Shown here: piece by piece, positions 53,691-63,212 of the stretch
Position numbering within the stretch: the stretch's first letter is position 1
Layout of the letters: the number at the start of each line of letters is the position of its first letter
Assembly: GCF_002240355.1 (NCBI RefSeq)
Contig: NZ_CP016353.1
Coordinates: 1,848,501-1,912,500, forward strand
Reading direction: 5' to 3'
Length of the DNA: 64,000 nucleotides
Source: Prauserella marina
Lineage (GTDB): Bacteria; Actinomycetota; Actinomycetes; Mycobacteriales; Pseudonocardiaceae
Translations under genes and position numbers: made by a program
Notes under the pieces: generated by a model
What the model was told of the DNA's origin: nothing
Seen by the model: the letters and a program-made list of their open reading frames with translations, nothing else
The model's database searches: none

Positions 53691-55127
53691 TTGAAGAGCA
53701 CCGTCGAGCAGCTCAGCCCGACGCGCGTGAAGATCAATGTCGAGGTGCCGTTCGACGAGCTCAAACCGAACTTCGACCGCGCTTACCGCAAAATCGCCCA
53801 GCAGGTCAGGATTCCCGGCTTCCGTCCTGGCAAGGCCCCAGCGCGTGTCCTCGAAAGCCGGATCGGCCGCGCCCCGGTGCTCGACGAGGTCGTCAACGAG
53901 GCCATCCCCGCGAAGTACCTTGAGGCGGTCCGTTCCGGCGAGGTTCGCACGCTCGGCCAGCCCGACTTCGAGGTCACCAAGCTTGAGGACCGCGAGGTAC
54001 TCGAGTTCAGCGCCGAGGTCGACGTACGGCCCGAGATCACGGTCCCCGACCTCTCCGACATCTCGGTGAGCGTCGAGGACGTCGAACTCACCGACGCTGA
54101 GGTCGACGAGCAGCTCGACGAGCTGCGCGCGAGGTTCGGCACCCTCACCGGTGTCGAGCGGCCCGCCGAGAACGGCGACTTCGTCTCGATCGATCTCGCC
54201 GCGACCGTCGACGGCGAAGAGGTGCCCGACGCGGCGACCTCGGGTCTTTCCTACGAGATCGGCTCGGGTCAGCTCGTCGACGGCATCGACGAGGCGATCA
54301 TCGGCGCGACCGAGGGCGAGACGAAGACCTTCACCACGAGGCTGGTCGCGGGCGACCACGCAGGCAAGGACGCCGATGTCTCGGTCACGGTGAACTCGAT
54401 CAAGCAGAGGGAGCTTCCCGAAGCCGACGACGAGTTCGCCCAGCTCGCCAGCGAGTTCGACACGATCGACGAGCTGAAGGCCGACCTGCGCGAGCGCATC
54501 GGCCGCATGAAGCGCATGCAGCAGGGCGTCGAGGCGAGGGACAAGGTCCTCGACGAGCTGCTGGAGCGCACCGAGGTCCCGATCCCGGAGAAGGTCCTCG
54601 AATCCGAGATCGAGAACCGCAAGCACGACGCGATCCACCCGTTCGACCACGACGAGGACGCCTTCAAGGCATCGCTCGAAGCCGAGGGCGGCAACGCCGA
54701 GGAGTGGGAGACCGAGGTTCGCACCGAGGCCGAGAAGTCGGTGCGCACCCAGTTGCTGCTCGACACGATCGCCGACGAGAAGGACGTGTCGGTGAACGAC
54801 TCGGAGCTCACCGAGCGGATCATCTATCAGGCTCAGCGGTTCGGCGTCAGCCCTGACGAGTACGTCCAGCGGGCGCAGCAGTCGGGTCAGCTCGGCGCGA
54901 TCTTCGCCGACGTGCGCAGGGGCAAGGCGCTGGCGACGATCGTGCGGGGCGCCACCGTCACCGACGCCTCCGGCACGGCCGTCGACCTCGACGAGCTGTT
55001 CGGCAAGGAGGACGAGGCGGACGAGCAGGCTCCCGCCGAGTCGGTCGAGAACGACACCGCCACTGATTCGGGTGAGACCGGCGAGACCCAGGTCACGGAC
55101 GAGGCGGCGGCTTCCGCCAACAAGTGA
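53691..55127 (+). CDS. tig: Trigger factor
   Basis: 478 residues from a TTG 6 nt after AGGAG, the conserved start MKSTVEQLSPTRVKINVEVP. Ribosome-binding loop GFRPGKAP, FKBP-like PPIase domain around residues 155-240 (ENGDFVSIDLAATVDGEEV), C-terminal helical arms, and an acidic Glu/Asp tail after 440. It binds at the ribosomal exit tunnel and chaperones nascent chains. Immediately upstream of clpP1P2-clpX as in most actinobacteria. Confidence 0.96.
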   Translation: MKSTVEQLSPTRVKINVEVPFDELKPNFDRAYRKIAQQVRIPGFRPGKAPARVLESRIGRAPVLDEVVNEAIPAKYLEAVRSGEVRTLGQPDFEVTKLEDREVLEFSAEVDVRPEITVPDLSDISVSVEDVELTDAEVDEQLDELRARFGTLTGVERPAENGDFVSIDLAATVDGEEVPDAATSGLSYEIGSGQLVDGIDEAIIGATEGETKTFTTRLVAGDHAGKDADVSVTVNSIKQRELPEADDEFAQLASEFDTIDELKADLRERIGRMKRMQQGVEARDKVLDELLERTEVPIPEKVLESEIENRKHDAIHPFDHDEDAFKASLEAEGGNAEEWETEVRTEAEKSVRTQLLLDTIADEKDVSVNDSELTERIIYQAQRFGVSPDEYVQRAQQSGQLGAIFADVRRGKALATIVRGATVTDASGTAVDLDELFGKEDEADEQAPAESVENDTATDSGETGETQVTDEAAASANK

Positions 55128-55146
55128 CGCATTCTCATGCTCTGAG

Positions 55147-55188
55147 CGAACTCGGGCGGTGTCAGGCATTCTGCGCCGCCCGAGTTCG
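55147..55188 (+). terminator. Terminator after tig
   Basis: Perfect 13-bp stem CGAACTCGGGCGG and complement, 16-nt loop, followed by TTAGGG. It separates tig from clpP1. Confidence 0.85.
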
Positions 55189-55234
55189 TTAGGGTCGGTT
55201 GCAAGATCTGAGACTTCTGAAAAGGCAGGCAGAC

Positions 55235-55840
55235 GTGACGCAGCACATGCCCGAGGGGCGAACCAGCACCGCGGGGCTCAACCTGACCGACTCTGTGTAC
55301 GAGCGGCTGCTCCAGGAACGCATCGTGGTGCTCGGCTCGGAGGTCAACGACGAGATCGCCAACCGCATCACGGCGCAGCTCCTGCTGTTGGCGGCGGAAG
55401 ATTCCCAGGCCGACATCCGCTTTTACATCAACTCGCCGGGTGGCTCCGTCACCGCGGGCTTCGCCATCTACGACACCATGCAGCTCATCGAGCCGGACGT
55501 GGCGACGTACGCGATGGGGCTCGCGGCCTCGATGGGGCAGTTCCTGCTGTCCTCCGGTACACCGGGCAAGCGGTACGCGCTCCAGCACGCGCGGATCCTG
55601 ATGCACCAGCCCTCGGCCGGGGTCGGTGGCACCGCCTCTGACATCGCGATCCAGGCCGAAGTCTTCGGCAAGTGGAAGCAGGAGCTCGCGCGGATCACCG
55701 CGGAGCAGACCGGGCAGAGCATCGAGCAGATCATCGCCGACGGCGACCGCGACCGGTGGTTCACGTCCGAGGAGGCCAAGGACTACGGCTTCGTCGATCA
55801 GGTGCTCACGCGGGAGAACCCGCAACCGAACTCGAACTGA
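55235..55840 (+). CDS. clpP1: ATP-dependent Clp protease proteolytic subunit 1
   Basis: 201 residues from a GTG (ATG 12 nt later is possible). ClpP features: [39 protein letters not shown], catalytic Ser in [10 protein letters not shown], His in [11 protein letters not shown] and the Asp region near [11 protein letters not shown]. Together with ClpP2 it forms the mixed tetradecamer typical of actinobacteria. It lies 28 nt upstream of clpP2. Confidence 0.94.
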   Translation: MTQHMPEGRTSTAGLNLTDSVYERLLQERIVVLGSEVNDEIANRITAQLLLLAAEDSQADIRFYINSPGGSVTAGFAIYDTMQLIEPDVATYAMGLAASMGQFLLSSGTPGKRYALQHARILMHQPSAGVGGTASDIAIQAEVFGKWKQELARITAEQTGQSIEQIIADGDRDRWFTSEEAKDYGFVDQVLTRENPQPNSN

Positions 55841-55868
55841 CCGGGCACAGCAGGAGGAACGACAACCC

Positions 55869-56498
55869 ATGAGCAGCCCATATCTTCCGCAGTCCCGGTA
55901 CGTGTTGCCCTCCTATGTGGAGCGCACCTCCTACGGGATGAAGGAGTCCAACCCGTACAACAAGTTGTACGAGGAGCGCCAGATCATGCTCGGCGTGCAG
56001 GTGGACGACGCTTCGGCCAACGACGTGATGGCCCAGCTGCTGCACCTCGAACACGAGGACCCCGACAGGGACATCACGATCTACATCAACTCGCCGGGTG
56101 GTTCGTTCACCGCGCTGATGGCGATCTACGACACGATGCAGTACGTGCGCCCCGACATCCAGACGGTGTGCCTCGGCCAGGCCGCGTCGGCCGCGGCCGT
56201 GCTGCTGGCCGCCGGAACCAAGGGCAAGCGGCTCGCCCTTCCCAACGCGAGGGTGCTGATCCACCAGCCCGCCACCGAAGGTACCTACGGGCAGGTGTCG
56301 GACCTGGAGATCCAGGCGGCCGAGATCCAGCGGGTCCGCAGGCTGATGGAGACCGTGCTGGCCAAGCACACCAACAAGTCGGTCGACGAGGTCCGTACGG
56401 ACGTCGAGCGCGACAAGATCCTCCTCCCCGAGGAAGCCGTCGAGTACGGCATCATCGACCAGGTGTTGCAGTACCGCAAGGCATCCAACGAGAACTGA
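55869..56498 (+). CDS. clpP2: ATP-dependent Clp protease proteolytic subunit 2
   Basis: 209 residues; GGAGG lies 12 nt before the ATG. Conserved N-terminal [57 protein letters not shown], catalytic Ser in [11 protein letters not shown], His in [11 protein letters not shown]. It is the partner of ClpP1 and docks ClpX/ClpC. Followed by a terminator hairpin. Confidence 0.95.
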   Translation: MSSPYLPQSRYVLPSYVERTSYGMKESNPYNKLYEERQIMLGVQVDDASANDVMAQLLHLEHEDPDRDITIYINSPGGSFTALMAIYDTMQYVRPDIQTVCLGQAASAAAVLLAAGTKGKRLALPNARVLIHQPATEGTYGQVSDLEIQAAEIQRVRRLMETVLAKHTNKSVDEVRTDVERDKILLPEEAVEYGIIDQVLQYRKASNEN

Positions 56499-56517
56499 AA
56501 CCCGTACGCGAGGCCTA

Positions 56518-56548
56518 CGGGTGCGTGTCGGCTGACGACACGCACCCG
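56518..56548 (+). terminator. Terminator after clpP2
   Basis: 13-bp perfect stem (CGGGTGCGTGTCG and complement) with a 5-nt loop. Confidence 0.8.
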
Positions 56549-56682
56549 CTCGCGGGGCTATCGTCTTTCCCACGCGCCTGGAATTCCCGTTGGTCCTCCC
56601 GCGGGGCGCGCTGGACGGGTACCGTCATTGGCAACGCACAAGTCAGGTGCAACTCGCACCGGAGGGGACGAGGTCAGCGGTC

Positions 56683-57978
56683 ATGGCACGGATCGGCGAC
56701 GGCGGGGACCTGCTGAAGTGTTCTTTCTGCGGCAAGAGCCAAAAACAGGTGAAGAAGCTCATTGCCGGGCCTGGTGTCTACATCTGCGACGAGTGCATCG
56801 ACCTGTGCAACGAGATCATCGAAGAGGAGCTGGCCGAAGCCGGCGACGTCAAGCTGGATGAGCTGCCCAAACCGGCCGACATCCACGACTTCCTTGAGCA
56901 GTACATCATCGGCCAGGGCGACGCCAAGCGCTCGCTCGCCGTCGCGGTGTACAACCACTACAAGCGCATCCAGTCCGAGGGCAAGGCCGGCCCCAAGGAC
57001 TCGAAGGACGAGCCGGTCGAGCTCGCCAAGTCCAACATCCTGATGCTGGGACCCACCGGCTGCGGCAAGACCTATCTCGCGCAGACGCTGGCGAAGTTGC
57101 TCAACGTCCCATTCGCGATCGCCGACGCCACCGCGCTGACGGAGGCCGGTTACGTCGGTGAGGACGTCGAGAACATCCTGCTCAAGCTCATTCAGGCCGC
57201 CGATTACGACGTCAAGCGCGCCGAGACCGGCATCATCTACATCGACGAGGTCGACAAGATCGCCCGCAAGTCGGAGAACCCCTCGATCACGAGGGACGTG
57301 TCCGGCGAGGGCGTGCAGCAGGCGCTGCTGAAAATACTGGAGGGCACTACCGCCTCGGTGCCGCCGCAGGGTGGTCGCAAGCATCCCCACCAGGAATTCA
57401 TCCAGATCGACACCACCAACGTGTTGTTCATCGTCGCCGGTGCCTTCGCGGGTCTCGAAAAGATCATCAACGACCGGATCGGCAAGCGGGGGCTGGGTTT
57501 CGGAGCGGAGATCCGCACCAAGCGCGAGATCGAGGAGAGCGACGTCTTCTCGGAGACCATGCCGGAAGACCTGATCAAGTTCGGGCTCATCCCGGAATTC
57601 ATCGGCAGGCTCCCGGTCGTCGCGAGCGTGACCAACCTCGACAAGGCCTCGCTGGTAAAGATCCTGACCGAGCCGCGCAACGCGCTCACCAAGCAGTACA
57701 AGAAGCTCTTCGAGATGGACAACGTCGAGCTGGAGTTCACGAAGACCGCGCTGGAGGCCATCGCCGACCAGGCGTTGTTGCGGGGTACCGGTGCTCGCGG
57801 GCTCAGGGCGATCATGGAAGAAGTGCTCCAGACCTGCATGTACGACATCCCGAGTCGCGACGATGTCGCGAAGGTCGTGATCACCGAGCAGACCGTGCGG
57901 GAGAACGTCAACCCGACCATCGTGTCGCGCCAGCCTTCTCGCAGGCAGCGCGGCGAACGCGGAGAAAAATCCGCCTGA
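56683..57978 (+). CDS. clpX: ATP-dependent Clp protease ATP-binding subunit ClpX
   Basis: 431 residues; the ATG gives [21 protein letters not shown]-terminal zinc-binding domain CSFC...CDEC, Walker A GPTGCGKT, Walker [12 protein letters not shown], pore/sensor region and [12 protein letters not shown]-terminal [11 protein letters not shown]. It unfolds tagged substrates into ClpP1P2. Separate from clpP2 by about 185 bp with a terminator, so it probably has its own promoter. Confidence 0.96.
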   Translation: MARIGDGGDLLKCSFCGKSQKQVKKLIAGPGVYICDECIDLCNEIIEEELAEAGDVKLDELPKPADIHDFLEQYIIGQGDAKRSLAVAVYNHYKRIQSEGKAGPKDSKDEPVELAKSNILMLGPTGCGKTYLAQTLAKLLNVPFAIADATALTEAGYVGEDVENILLKLIQAADYDVKRAETGIIYIDEVDKIARKSENPSITRDVSGEGVQQALLKILEGTTASVPPQGGRKHPHQEFIQIDTTNVLFIVAGAFAGLEKIINDRIGKRGLGFGAEIRTKREIEESDVFSETMPEDLIKFGLIPEFIGRLPVVASVTNLDKASLVKILTEPRNALTKQYKKLFEMDNVELEFTKTALEAIADQALLRGTGARGLRAIMEEVLQTCMYDIPSRDDVAKVVITEQTVRENVNPTIVSRQPSRRQRGERGEKSA

Positions 57979-57988
57979 GCGTTCCTGA

Positions 57989-58333
57989 GTGCCGATGAGT
58001 TCTCCTCGCGACGCCGACACCGGCGAGCAGTCCGAAGCCGATCAGATCGCGGCCAGGATCGTCGACGCGGGGCGGCTGAAGCATCCGCGGTTGCACGTGG
58101 CGATCGTGGTGGTGCTCGGGGTGCTGACCGCCGTGTCGGTCGTCGCCGCCATCGTCCGCCTTTCCCTGCTGCCACTGCTGCCGCTGGCTCCGCTGGGGGT
58201 GGCGGCCTATCTGGCGTGGCGGGCACGAGCCGCGACAGGGGACCGGAAGGTGATCGCCTGGACCGCGGCATTGACCGTCATGGCCGCCCTGGCGTTCTGG
58301 TTACTCGCCGTTATTGGCCGGATTCTCGCCTGA
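57989..58333 (+). CDS. Small two-to-three-helix membrane protein
   Basis: 114 residues (GTG at 57989 or ATG at 57995), 10 nt after clpX. Helices LHVAIVVVLGVLTAVSVVAAI, LLPLLPLAPLGVAAYLAW and IAWTAALTVMAALAFWLLAV. Acidic N-terminus. No family recognised. Close spacing suggests co-transcription with clpX. Confidence 0.68.
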   Translation: MPMSSPRDADTGEQSEADQIAARIVDAGRLKHPRLHVAIVVVLGVLTAVSVVAAIVRLSLLPLLPLAPLGVAAYLAWRARAATGDRKVIAWTAALTVMAALAFWLLAVIGRILA

Positions 58334-58357
58334 TATGGGGTTTGCCGGTGCGGAGAC

Positions 58358-59344
58358 GTGGATAGCCCCGTATCCGACGACACGGCTATCGAGAGGGACG
58401 CGGCCGTGAAGGCAATCAGGGACCTGTCGGCGGGTGCGTTCGAGCACCCGGCTTTGCTGTACCGGGACGAGGAAAGCTATCTCGCCGGCACGGTTCCGTT
58501 CGTGCGCGCCGGAGTGGCTGCGAACGAGCCGGTCGCCGTCGCCGTGCCAGGGCCGAAGGGAACGAGCATCGCCTCGGCGCTCGGGCTCGCGGCGAGAAGG
58601 GTGACCTGGATCGACATGCGGCAGGCCGGCCGCAATCCCGCGCGGATCATCGCCGGGGTTCTTCGGGACTTCGCCGACTCCTGCGGCGACCGGCCCGTTC
58701 GCATCATCGGCGAGCCGGTGTGGGCGGGCCGCACCGACAGCGAATACCCGGCGTGCGCACAGCACGAGGCCCTCATCAACGCCGCCTTCGCCGGCCGAGG
58801 CGCCACGATCCTGTGCCCCTACGACGTGTCCGCGCTGAGCGCGGCCGTGCTGGCCGATGCCGAACGGACCCACCCCGTCCTCGTCGAGGACGGGATCCGG
58901 CGGCAGAGCGCGGGCTACGCGCCGGACGAGGTCGTTTCGCGGTACAACCTGCCGCTGGAGGTACACCCTTACGCCGCGTCGATGCAGTTCGACCTCGGCA
59001 GTCTCGGCAAGGCACGGCACTTCGCCGTCGCGGCGGGCGGCGAAGCGGGGCTCGCCGGTGACGTGCTCGACGACCTTGCTCTCGCCGTCGGCGAACTCAC
59101 GGCCAACAGTGTCCAGCACGGCGGAGGGACCGGCCTGCTGAGCGTGTGGCGGGACGACGGTCAGCTCGTGATCCAGGTGGCCGACGCGGGCAGGCTGGCC
59201 GATCCGCTCGCGGGACGCAGGTCGGCGAGCGGCCATCAGCGAGGCGGGCGTGGCCTTCTGCTCGTCAATCATGTCGCCGACCTCGTCAGAACCCATGTGA
59301 CGGAGCGGGGTACGACGACACGCGCGTACTTCCGGCTTCCCTAG
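58358..59344 (+). CDS. MEDS-domain/HATPase (anti-sigma kinase-like) regulator
   Basis: 328 residues. Residues about 25-190 resemble the MEDS/DcmR sensory domain (FEHPALLYRDEESYLAGTVP, FVRAGVAANEPVAVAVP, GEPVWAGRT, CPYDVSALS). The last about 120 residues are a GHKL ATPase of the RsbW type: DLALAVGELTANSVQHGGG (N box), VADAGRLADP and RGGRGLLLVNHVAD. This arrangement is annotated in actinobacteria as RsbA-like anti-sigma regulators of stress sigma factors. The cognate sigma or anti-anti-sigma is not in the window. Starts 24 bp after the small membrane protein. Confidence 0.85.
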   Translation: MDSPVSDDTAIERDAAVKAIRDLSAGAFEHPALLYRDEESYLAGTVPFVRAGVAANEPVAVAVPGPKGTSIASALGLAARRVTWIDMRQAGRNPARIIAGVLRDFADSCGDRPVRIIGEPVWAGRTDSEYPACAQHEALINAAFAGRGATILCPYDVSALSAAVLADAERTHPVLVEDGIRRQSAGYAPDEVVSRYNLPLEVHPYAASMQFDLGSLGKARHFAVAAGGEAGLAGDVLDDLALAVGELTANSVQHGGGTGLLSVWRDDGQLVIQVADAGRLADPLAGRRSASGHQRGGRGLLLVNHVADLVRTHVTERGTTTRAYFRLP

Positions 59345-59347
59345 TGT

Positions 59348-60283
59348 TCATGCCGACCGGTCGCCGAGCGGGGCGTACTTGCCGAGGAATCCGATGAGCC
59401 CGGGGACGGCTGTCCGGAAGAACTGGTCGTTGTGGCCGCCTGGCGCTGTGTAGGCGATTTCCGGCTTGGCACGCCTGATGAATTCCCGTACGCCGGGAAT
59501 GAACGCGTCGCCGGTTCCGCACCACACGGCGGTCGGGATTCCGGCGGTTGCCGTGATGTGCCGCAGCGGGTCCATCGAAGCCCAGTCCGCGCGATCGTCG
59601 AACGCGTTGCGCTTGCGCATCTCCGGCCATGACGTGATGAGCGCGGGGGAGATGGCGCCGATCGCGCGTACCGGCTGCCGCCGTTCCTTGCGCCGTCTGC
59701 CGTAGAGCAGCGCCCCGAAGCCGCCCATCGACGTGCCGGTGACGGCGAACGGGCGCCCGTCAGCGCCGCCGAGCCCGCGTTCCCTCAGCCACACCGGGAT
59801 TTCCTCAAGCAGCATGGCCATCGGATCGTCGCCGGGATTGTGCTGGTGCCAGTAGCTGTCGCCGCCGTCGACCGCGACGAACCCGTATGGCCGGACCTGC
59901 TTTGCGGTGACCTGCGAACTCAGCCTGCGCAGCAGGCCGGTCGCGCCGGCCGTGCGAGCGGAACCGTGAAGTCCGTGCAACAGCAGGGACATCGGCAGTC
60001 CCCTCGGCGGCTCGTTGACGGGCAACACGAAGACAAGGTCGACGTAACGGCCCCGCGCGTGGGAATAGACCCGCTCCGAGCGTGCCGCGCCGGGCCCGAC
60101 GAGCGGTGTGGGATAGGCGGTGCCCGCCGAACGGCGTAGCGCGGTGGTCGATGTGGACGGCGGGCCGGTCAGCCCGACGGCGGTGGCTGCCCCGACTCCG
60201 ATGCCGGAGGCCGCGCCCGCGATGAGAAACGCGCGCCTTCCGAAGCCGGGTTGTCGTGCTGGGTTCCCGTCGGCTGCATGCAC
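59348..60283 (-). CDS. Exported alpha/beta-hydrolase esterase (Tat-type signal)
   Basis: 311 residues; GTG with GGGAGG 5 nt upstream. N-terminus GFGRRAFLIAGAASGIGVGA is a twin-arginine signal. Catalytic features: LLLHGLHGS (oxyanion), nucleophile in GTSMGGFGALLYG, Asp in CGTGDAF, His in GGHNDQF, the order of D/Fes/mycolyl-esterase-like hydrolases. Probable secreted ester hydrolase or acyltransferase. The substrate is not evident. Convergent with the MEDS gene 3 bp away. Confidence 0.85.
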   Translation of the reverse strand: MHAADGNPARQPGFGRRAFLIAGAASGIGVGAATAVGLTGPPSTSTTALRRSAGTAYPTPLVGPGAARSERVYSHARGRYVDLVFVLPVNEPPRGLPMSLLLHGLHGSARTAGATGLLRRLSSQVTAKQVRPYGFVAVDGGDSYWHQHNPGDDPMAMLLEEIPVWLRERGLGGADGRPFAVTGTSMGGFGALLYGRRRKERRQPVRAIGAISPALITSWPEMRKRNAFDDRADWASMDPLRHITATAGIPTAVWCGTGDAFIPGVREFIRRAKPEIAYTAPGGHNDQFFRTAVPGLIGFLGKYAPLGDRSA

Positions 60284-60380
60284 CCCAACCTCCCAACGTC
60301 CCGTGTGCATTCACATCGTCGCGCTGTGGTAAGGCGTTTCCAACTCCAGCCACTCGCAGGAGTGATCTTCGTTGTGGGGG

Positions 60381-61208
60381 TTAGGTTTCCACGATGCGTT
60401 TGTCGCCCGTGTACACGTTCATGCTGCTGCCGCGCAGGAAACCGACGACGGTCATTCCGTTCTCCTCCGCGAGTTCCACTGCCAGTGACGATGGCGCGGA
60501 CACCGCTGCCAGCAGCGGCATTCCCGCCATCGCGGCTTTCTGGACGAGCTCGAACGACGCCCTTCCCGACACCAGCAATCCGGTGTTCAGCAGGGGAATC
60601 CGGTCGTCGAGCAGTGCCCAGCCGAGCACTTTGTCGACGGCGTTGTGCCTTCCGATGTCCTCGCGGACCACCAGCAGCTCGCCGTCCTCGGAAAACAGCG
60701 CGGCCGCGTGTAAACCGCCCGTTGCGGCGAAAACGCGTTGTCGCTGCCTGAGGTCGTCGGGCAGCGCGGCGAGCGTGTCTGTGGTAACGGCGAACGGGGA
60801 GCCGGAAGGGTCGAACCTGCTGCGCAGTTTGACGGCGTCCAGTGCCGCTTTTCCGCACACTCCGCACGAGGACGTGGTGTAGAAGTTGCGCTCGACACCG
60901 GTGTCCGGTTCCGGGACTCCCTCGGCGAGGGCGAGGTCGAGCACGTTGTAGGTGTTGCGGCCGGTGTCGTCGACGCTGTCGCAGTAGCGGGCCGTGGCGA
61001 TGTCGGCGCGGGAACCGATGACCCCCTCCGACAGCAGAAACCCGTGTGCCAGTTCCACATCGTGGCCGGGTGTACGCATGGTGACCGCGAGCGGTTTGCC
61101 CGCGACCCTGAGCTCAAGTGGTTCTTCCGCGGCCAGTGCGTCCGGCCTGCGCCGCTGCCCCTGTGCGGTGAGCATCCGCACCGGCCGGCGCACGGTGACT
61201 CGGCCCAT
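60381..61208 (-). CDS. fdhD: Formate dehydrogenase accessory sulfurtransferase FdhD
   Basis: 275 residues. [43 protein letters not shown] (the CxxC used in sulfur transfer), [19 protein letters not shown] and [17 protein letters not shown] all match FdhD. It delivers sulfur from IscS-type desulfurases to the molybdenum cofactor of formate dehydrogenases. Divergent from the OFA transporter and near a molybdopterin oxidoreductase, forming one functional cluster. Confidence 0.94.
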   Translation of the reverse strand: MGRVTVRRPVRMLTAQGQRRRPDALAAEEPLELRVAGKPLAVTMRTPGHDVELAHGFLLSEGVIGSRADIATARYCDSVDDTGRNTYNVLDLALAEGVPEPDTGVERNFYTTSSCGVCGKAALDAVKLRSRFDPSGSPFAVTTDTLAALPDDLRQRQRVFAATGGLHAAALFSEDGELLVVREDIGRHNAVDKVLGWALLDDRIPLLNTGLLVSGRASFELVQKAAMAGMPLLAAVSAPSSLAVELAEENGMTVVGFLRGSSMNVYTGDKRIVET

Positions 61209-61327
61209 CGGTCACCTCTTCCCGAAATGAAGTTCGACAGTGCTTGCTGTGTGCGCGTGTTTCCAGTAAGACATTGCCCGACCTGTCCACATACATTCGA
61301 CCGTATTCAGTGTACGGAGGTGCCGTC

Positions 61328-62692
61328 GTGGCACTCGGCTTCCTTGACCGCTCTCGCAGCATCGCACCCCCTGGCTGGAGCAGATGGCTGATCCCGCCCG
61401 CGGCGCTGTCGGTGCATCTGGCCATCGGACAGGTCTACGCATGGAGCGTATTCAAACCGCCGCTGGAAGACACCCTTTCGCTGTCCGGGACGGCGAGCGC
61501 GCTGCCCTTCCAGTTCGGCATCGTGATGCTCGGGCTCTCCGCCGCGTTCGGCGGAACCCTGGTCGAGCGCAACGGCCCCCGGTGGGCCATGTTCGTGTCG
61601 ATGACCTGCTTTTCCGCCGGTTTCCTCATCTCGGCGCTCGGCGTGGCCACCTCCCAGTACTGGCTCGTCGTGTTCGGTTACGGAGTCGTCGGCGGCATCG
61701 GACTCGGTATCGGGTACATCTCGCCGGTGTCGACGCTCATCAAGTGGTTTCCCGACCGGCCTGGGATGGCCACCGGTATCGCGATCATGGGCTTCGGTGG
61801 CGGCGCGCTGATCGCCTCGCCGTGGTCGAGCGGGATGCTGGAGGCTTTCGGCGTCACCACGGGCGGGATCGCGACGGCCTTCCTCGTCCACGGCCTCGTC
61901 TACCTCGTGTTCATGTCGATGGGCGTGTTCCTGGTTCGGGTACCCGCACCGGACTGGCGGCCACCGAACTGGAAACCGGAGCAGGCGGTCGGCGGCAAGA
62001 TGATCACCACGGCCAGCGTCTCGGCCCGCAACGCCATCAGGACTCCACAGTTCTGGTTGCTCTGGGTGATCCTGTGCTTCAACGTCACCGCGGGTATCGG
62101 CATCCTTGAGAAGGCAAGCCCGATGATCACGGAGTTCTTCCGGGGCACCTCGGTTCCGGTCGGCGCGGCGGCAGCGGCGGGCTTCGTCGGCCTGCTCTCG
62201 CTGACCAACATGCTCGGCAGGTTCGTCTGGTCGTCCACATCGGACATCGTCGGCCGCCGCAACATCTACCGGCTCTACCTCGGTGCCGGTGCGCTGATGT
62301 ATCTCGTGATCGCGCTGACGACCAACAGTTCCAAGCTGGTGTTCGTGTTGTGCGCGATGCTGATCCTTTCCTTCTACGGTGGTGGTTTCGCGACGGTACC
62401 CGCCTACCTCAAGGACCTGTTCGGTACCTATCAGGTCGGAGCGATCCACGGCAGGCTGCTCACCGCCTGGTCCGCGGCGGGGGTGCTGGGGCCGCTGATC
62501 GTCAACGCGATCGCCGACAGCCAGGAGGCGGCGGGCAAGGAAGGTCCCGCGTTGTACACGACGTCACTGTTCATCATGATGGGTTTGCTGGTGGTCGGTT
62601 TCGTGGCCAACGAGCTGGTGCGCCCAGTGGACCCGAAGTTCCACGAGCCCGTCGCCGACGCGGCGAGCCCGGCTCAGAAGGAGGCCAGGTGA
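61328..62692 (+). CDS. OFA-family MFS transporter (oxalate/formate antiporter-like)
   Basis: 454 residues; GTG 7 nt after GGAGG. About 12 helices. OFA landmarks: HLAIGQVYAWSVFKPPLE, FGYGVVGGIGLGIGYISP, WFPDRPGMATGIAIMGFGGG, and FGTYQVGAIHGRLLTAWSAA with GPLIVNAI near the end. It moves small carboxylates; formate or oxalate is suggested by fdhD and the FdhF-type gene. Overlaps the downstream 41-residue gene by 4 nt (GTGA). Confidence 0.9.
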   Translation: MALGFLDRSRSIAPPGWSRWLIPPAALSVHLAIGQVYAWSVFKPPLEDTLSLSGTASALPFQFGIVMLGLSAAFGGTLVERNGPRWAMFVSMTCFSAGFLISALGVATSQYWLVVFGYGVVGGIGLGIGYISPVSTLIKWFPDRPGMATGIAIMGFGGGALIASPWSSGMLEAFGVTTGGIATAFLVHGLVYLVFMSMGVFLVRVPAPDWRPPNWKPEQAVGGKMITTASVSARNAIRTPQFWLLWVILCFNVTAGIGILEKASPMITEFFRGTSVPVGAAAAAGFVGLLSLTNMLGRFVWSSTSDIVGRRNIYRLYLGAGALMYLVIALTTNSSKLVFVLCAMLILSFYGGGFATVPAYLKDLFGTYQVGAIHGRLLTAWSAAGVLGPLIVNAIADSQEAAGKEGPALYTTSLFIMMGLLVVGFVANELVRPVDPKFHEPVADAASPAQKEAR

Positions 62693-62814
62693 ACGACACC
62701 CCGCACACGCGTCGGCTGCCGCTGCTGGTGCTGGTCTGGCTGTGGGTCGGCCTGCCCTTCGCCTATGGCTTCTACGAGCTCATCCTCAAGGTCGTGCAAC
62801 TGTTCGGCGGCTGA
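62689..62814 (+). CDS. Small subunit-like protein of the OFA transporter
   Basis: 41 residues from a GTG overlapping the transporter stop. One helix LPLLVLVWLWVGLPFAYGFY followed by ELILKVVQLFGG. Tiny one-helix proteins directly behind OFA-family transporters are annotated as MFS small subunits in actinobacteria; GAGG-type ribosome binding sits in the end of the transporter gene. Function is inferred from the coupling only. Confidence 0.8.
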   Translation: MNDTPHTRRLPLLVLVWLWVGLPFAYGFYELILKVVQLFGG

Positions 62815-63212
62815 GGCCCTGGCGTTGTACCGATCAGTAACCAAGATCTCGTTGCGGAGCGGCCGTCGAGCCGAAAGACTTGTCGGCGTTGTCAGGGGGC
62901 CACGGTTCGAGCGCGCGGCTTGCCGCCCGTCGTGTTTCGCGCGGGCGGGACGTCCGGCGCGCTCGCCGGTTTCCTGACGCGGCACCCCTCGGCGCCGGGG
63001 CTTTCCGAAACACCGGGACCCACGGCGCCGAGCGCATCAGGTCGCGGCAACAGGCGCGGCCACACGCGCGCTGGCCGCCGCCACCGGTGAGAACCGCCGG
63101 GACGGCGACCAGCAGGGGTACCCAATCGCGCGAGTCCCGCACTCAGGACGTCGAGATGCGCGCTCGGGCCCCGTGAGCCCCGCCGGAGGCCACAAAGGAC
63201 ACTCGTGGGACG
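62815..63212. other. Intergenic region with locus C repeats
   Basis: About 400 bp between the small transporter subunit and the convergent molybdopterin oxidoreductase. Open frames here are Arg/Ala-rich with no family features, so I call no gene. The only clear element is the 21-bp repeat pair at 63131-63172. Confidence 0.6.
63131..63172 (+). repeat. 21-bp tandem repeat array, two units (locus C)
   Basis: Units at 63131-63151 (CGAGTCCCGCACTCAGGAC plus two bases) and 63152-63172 (CGAGATGCGCGCTCGGGCC plus two). Same period and core as loci A and B; here there is no plus-strand stop codon within 300 bp upstream. Confidence 0.8.

Noticed and set aside
62880-63176. 98-residue plus-strand frame in the gap before the FdhF-type gene
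   Set aside because: Arg/Ala-rich, no ribosome-binding site, and its end is simply the translated 21-bp repeat.
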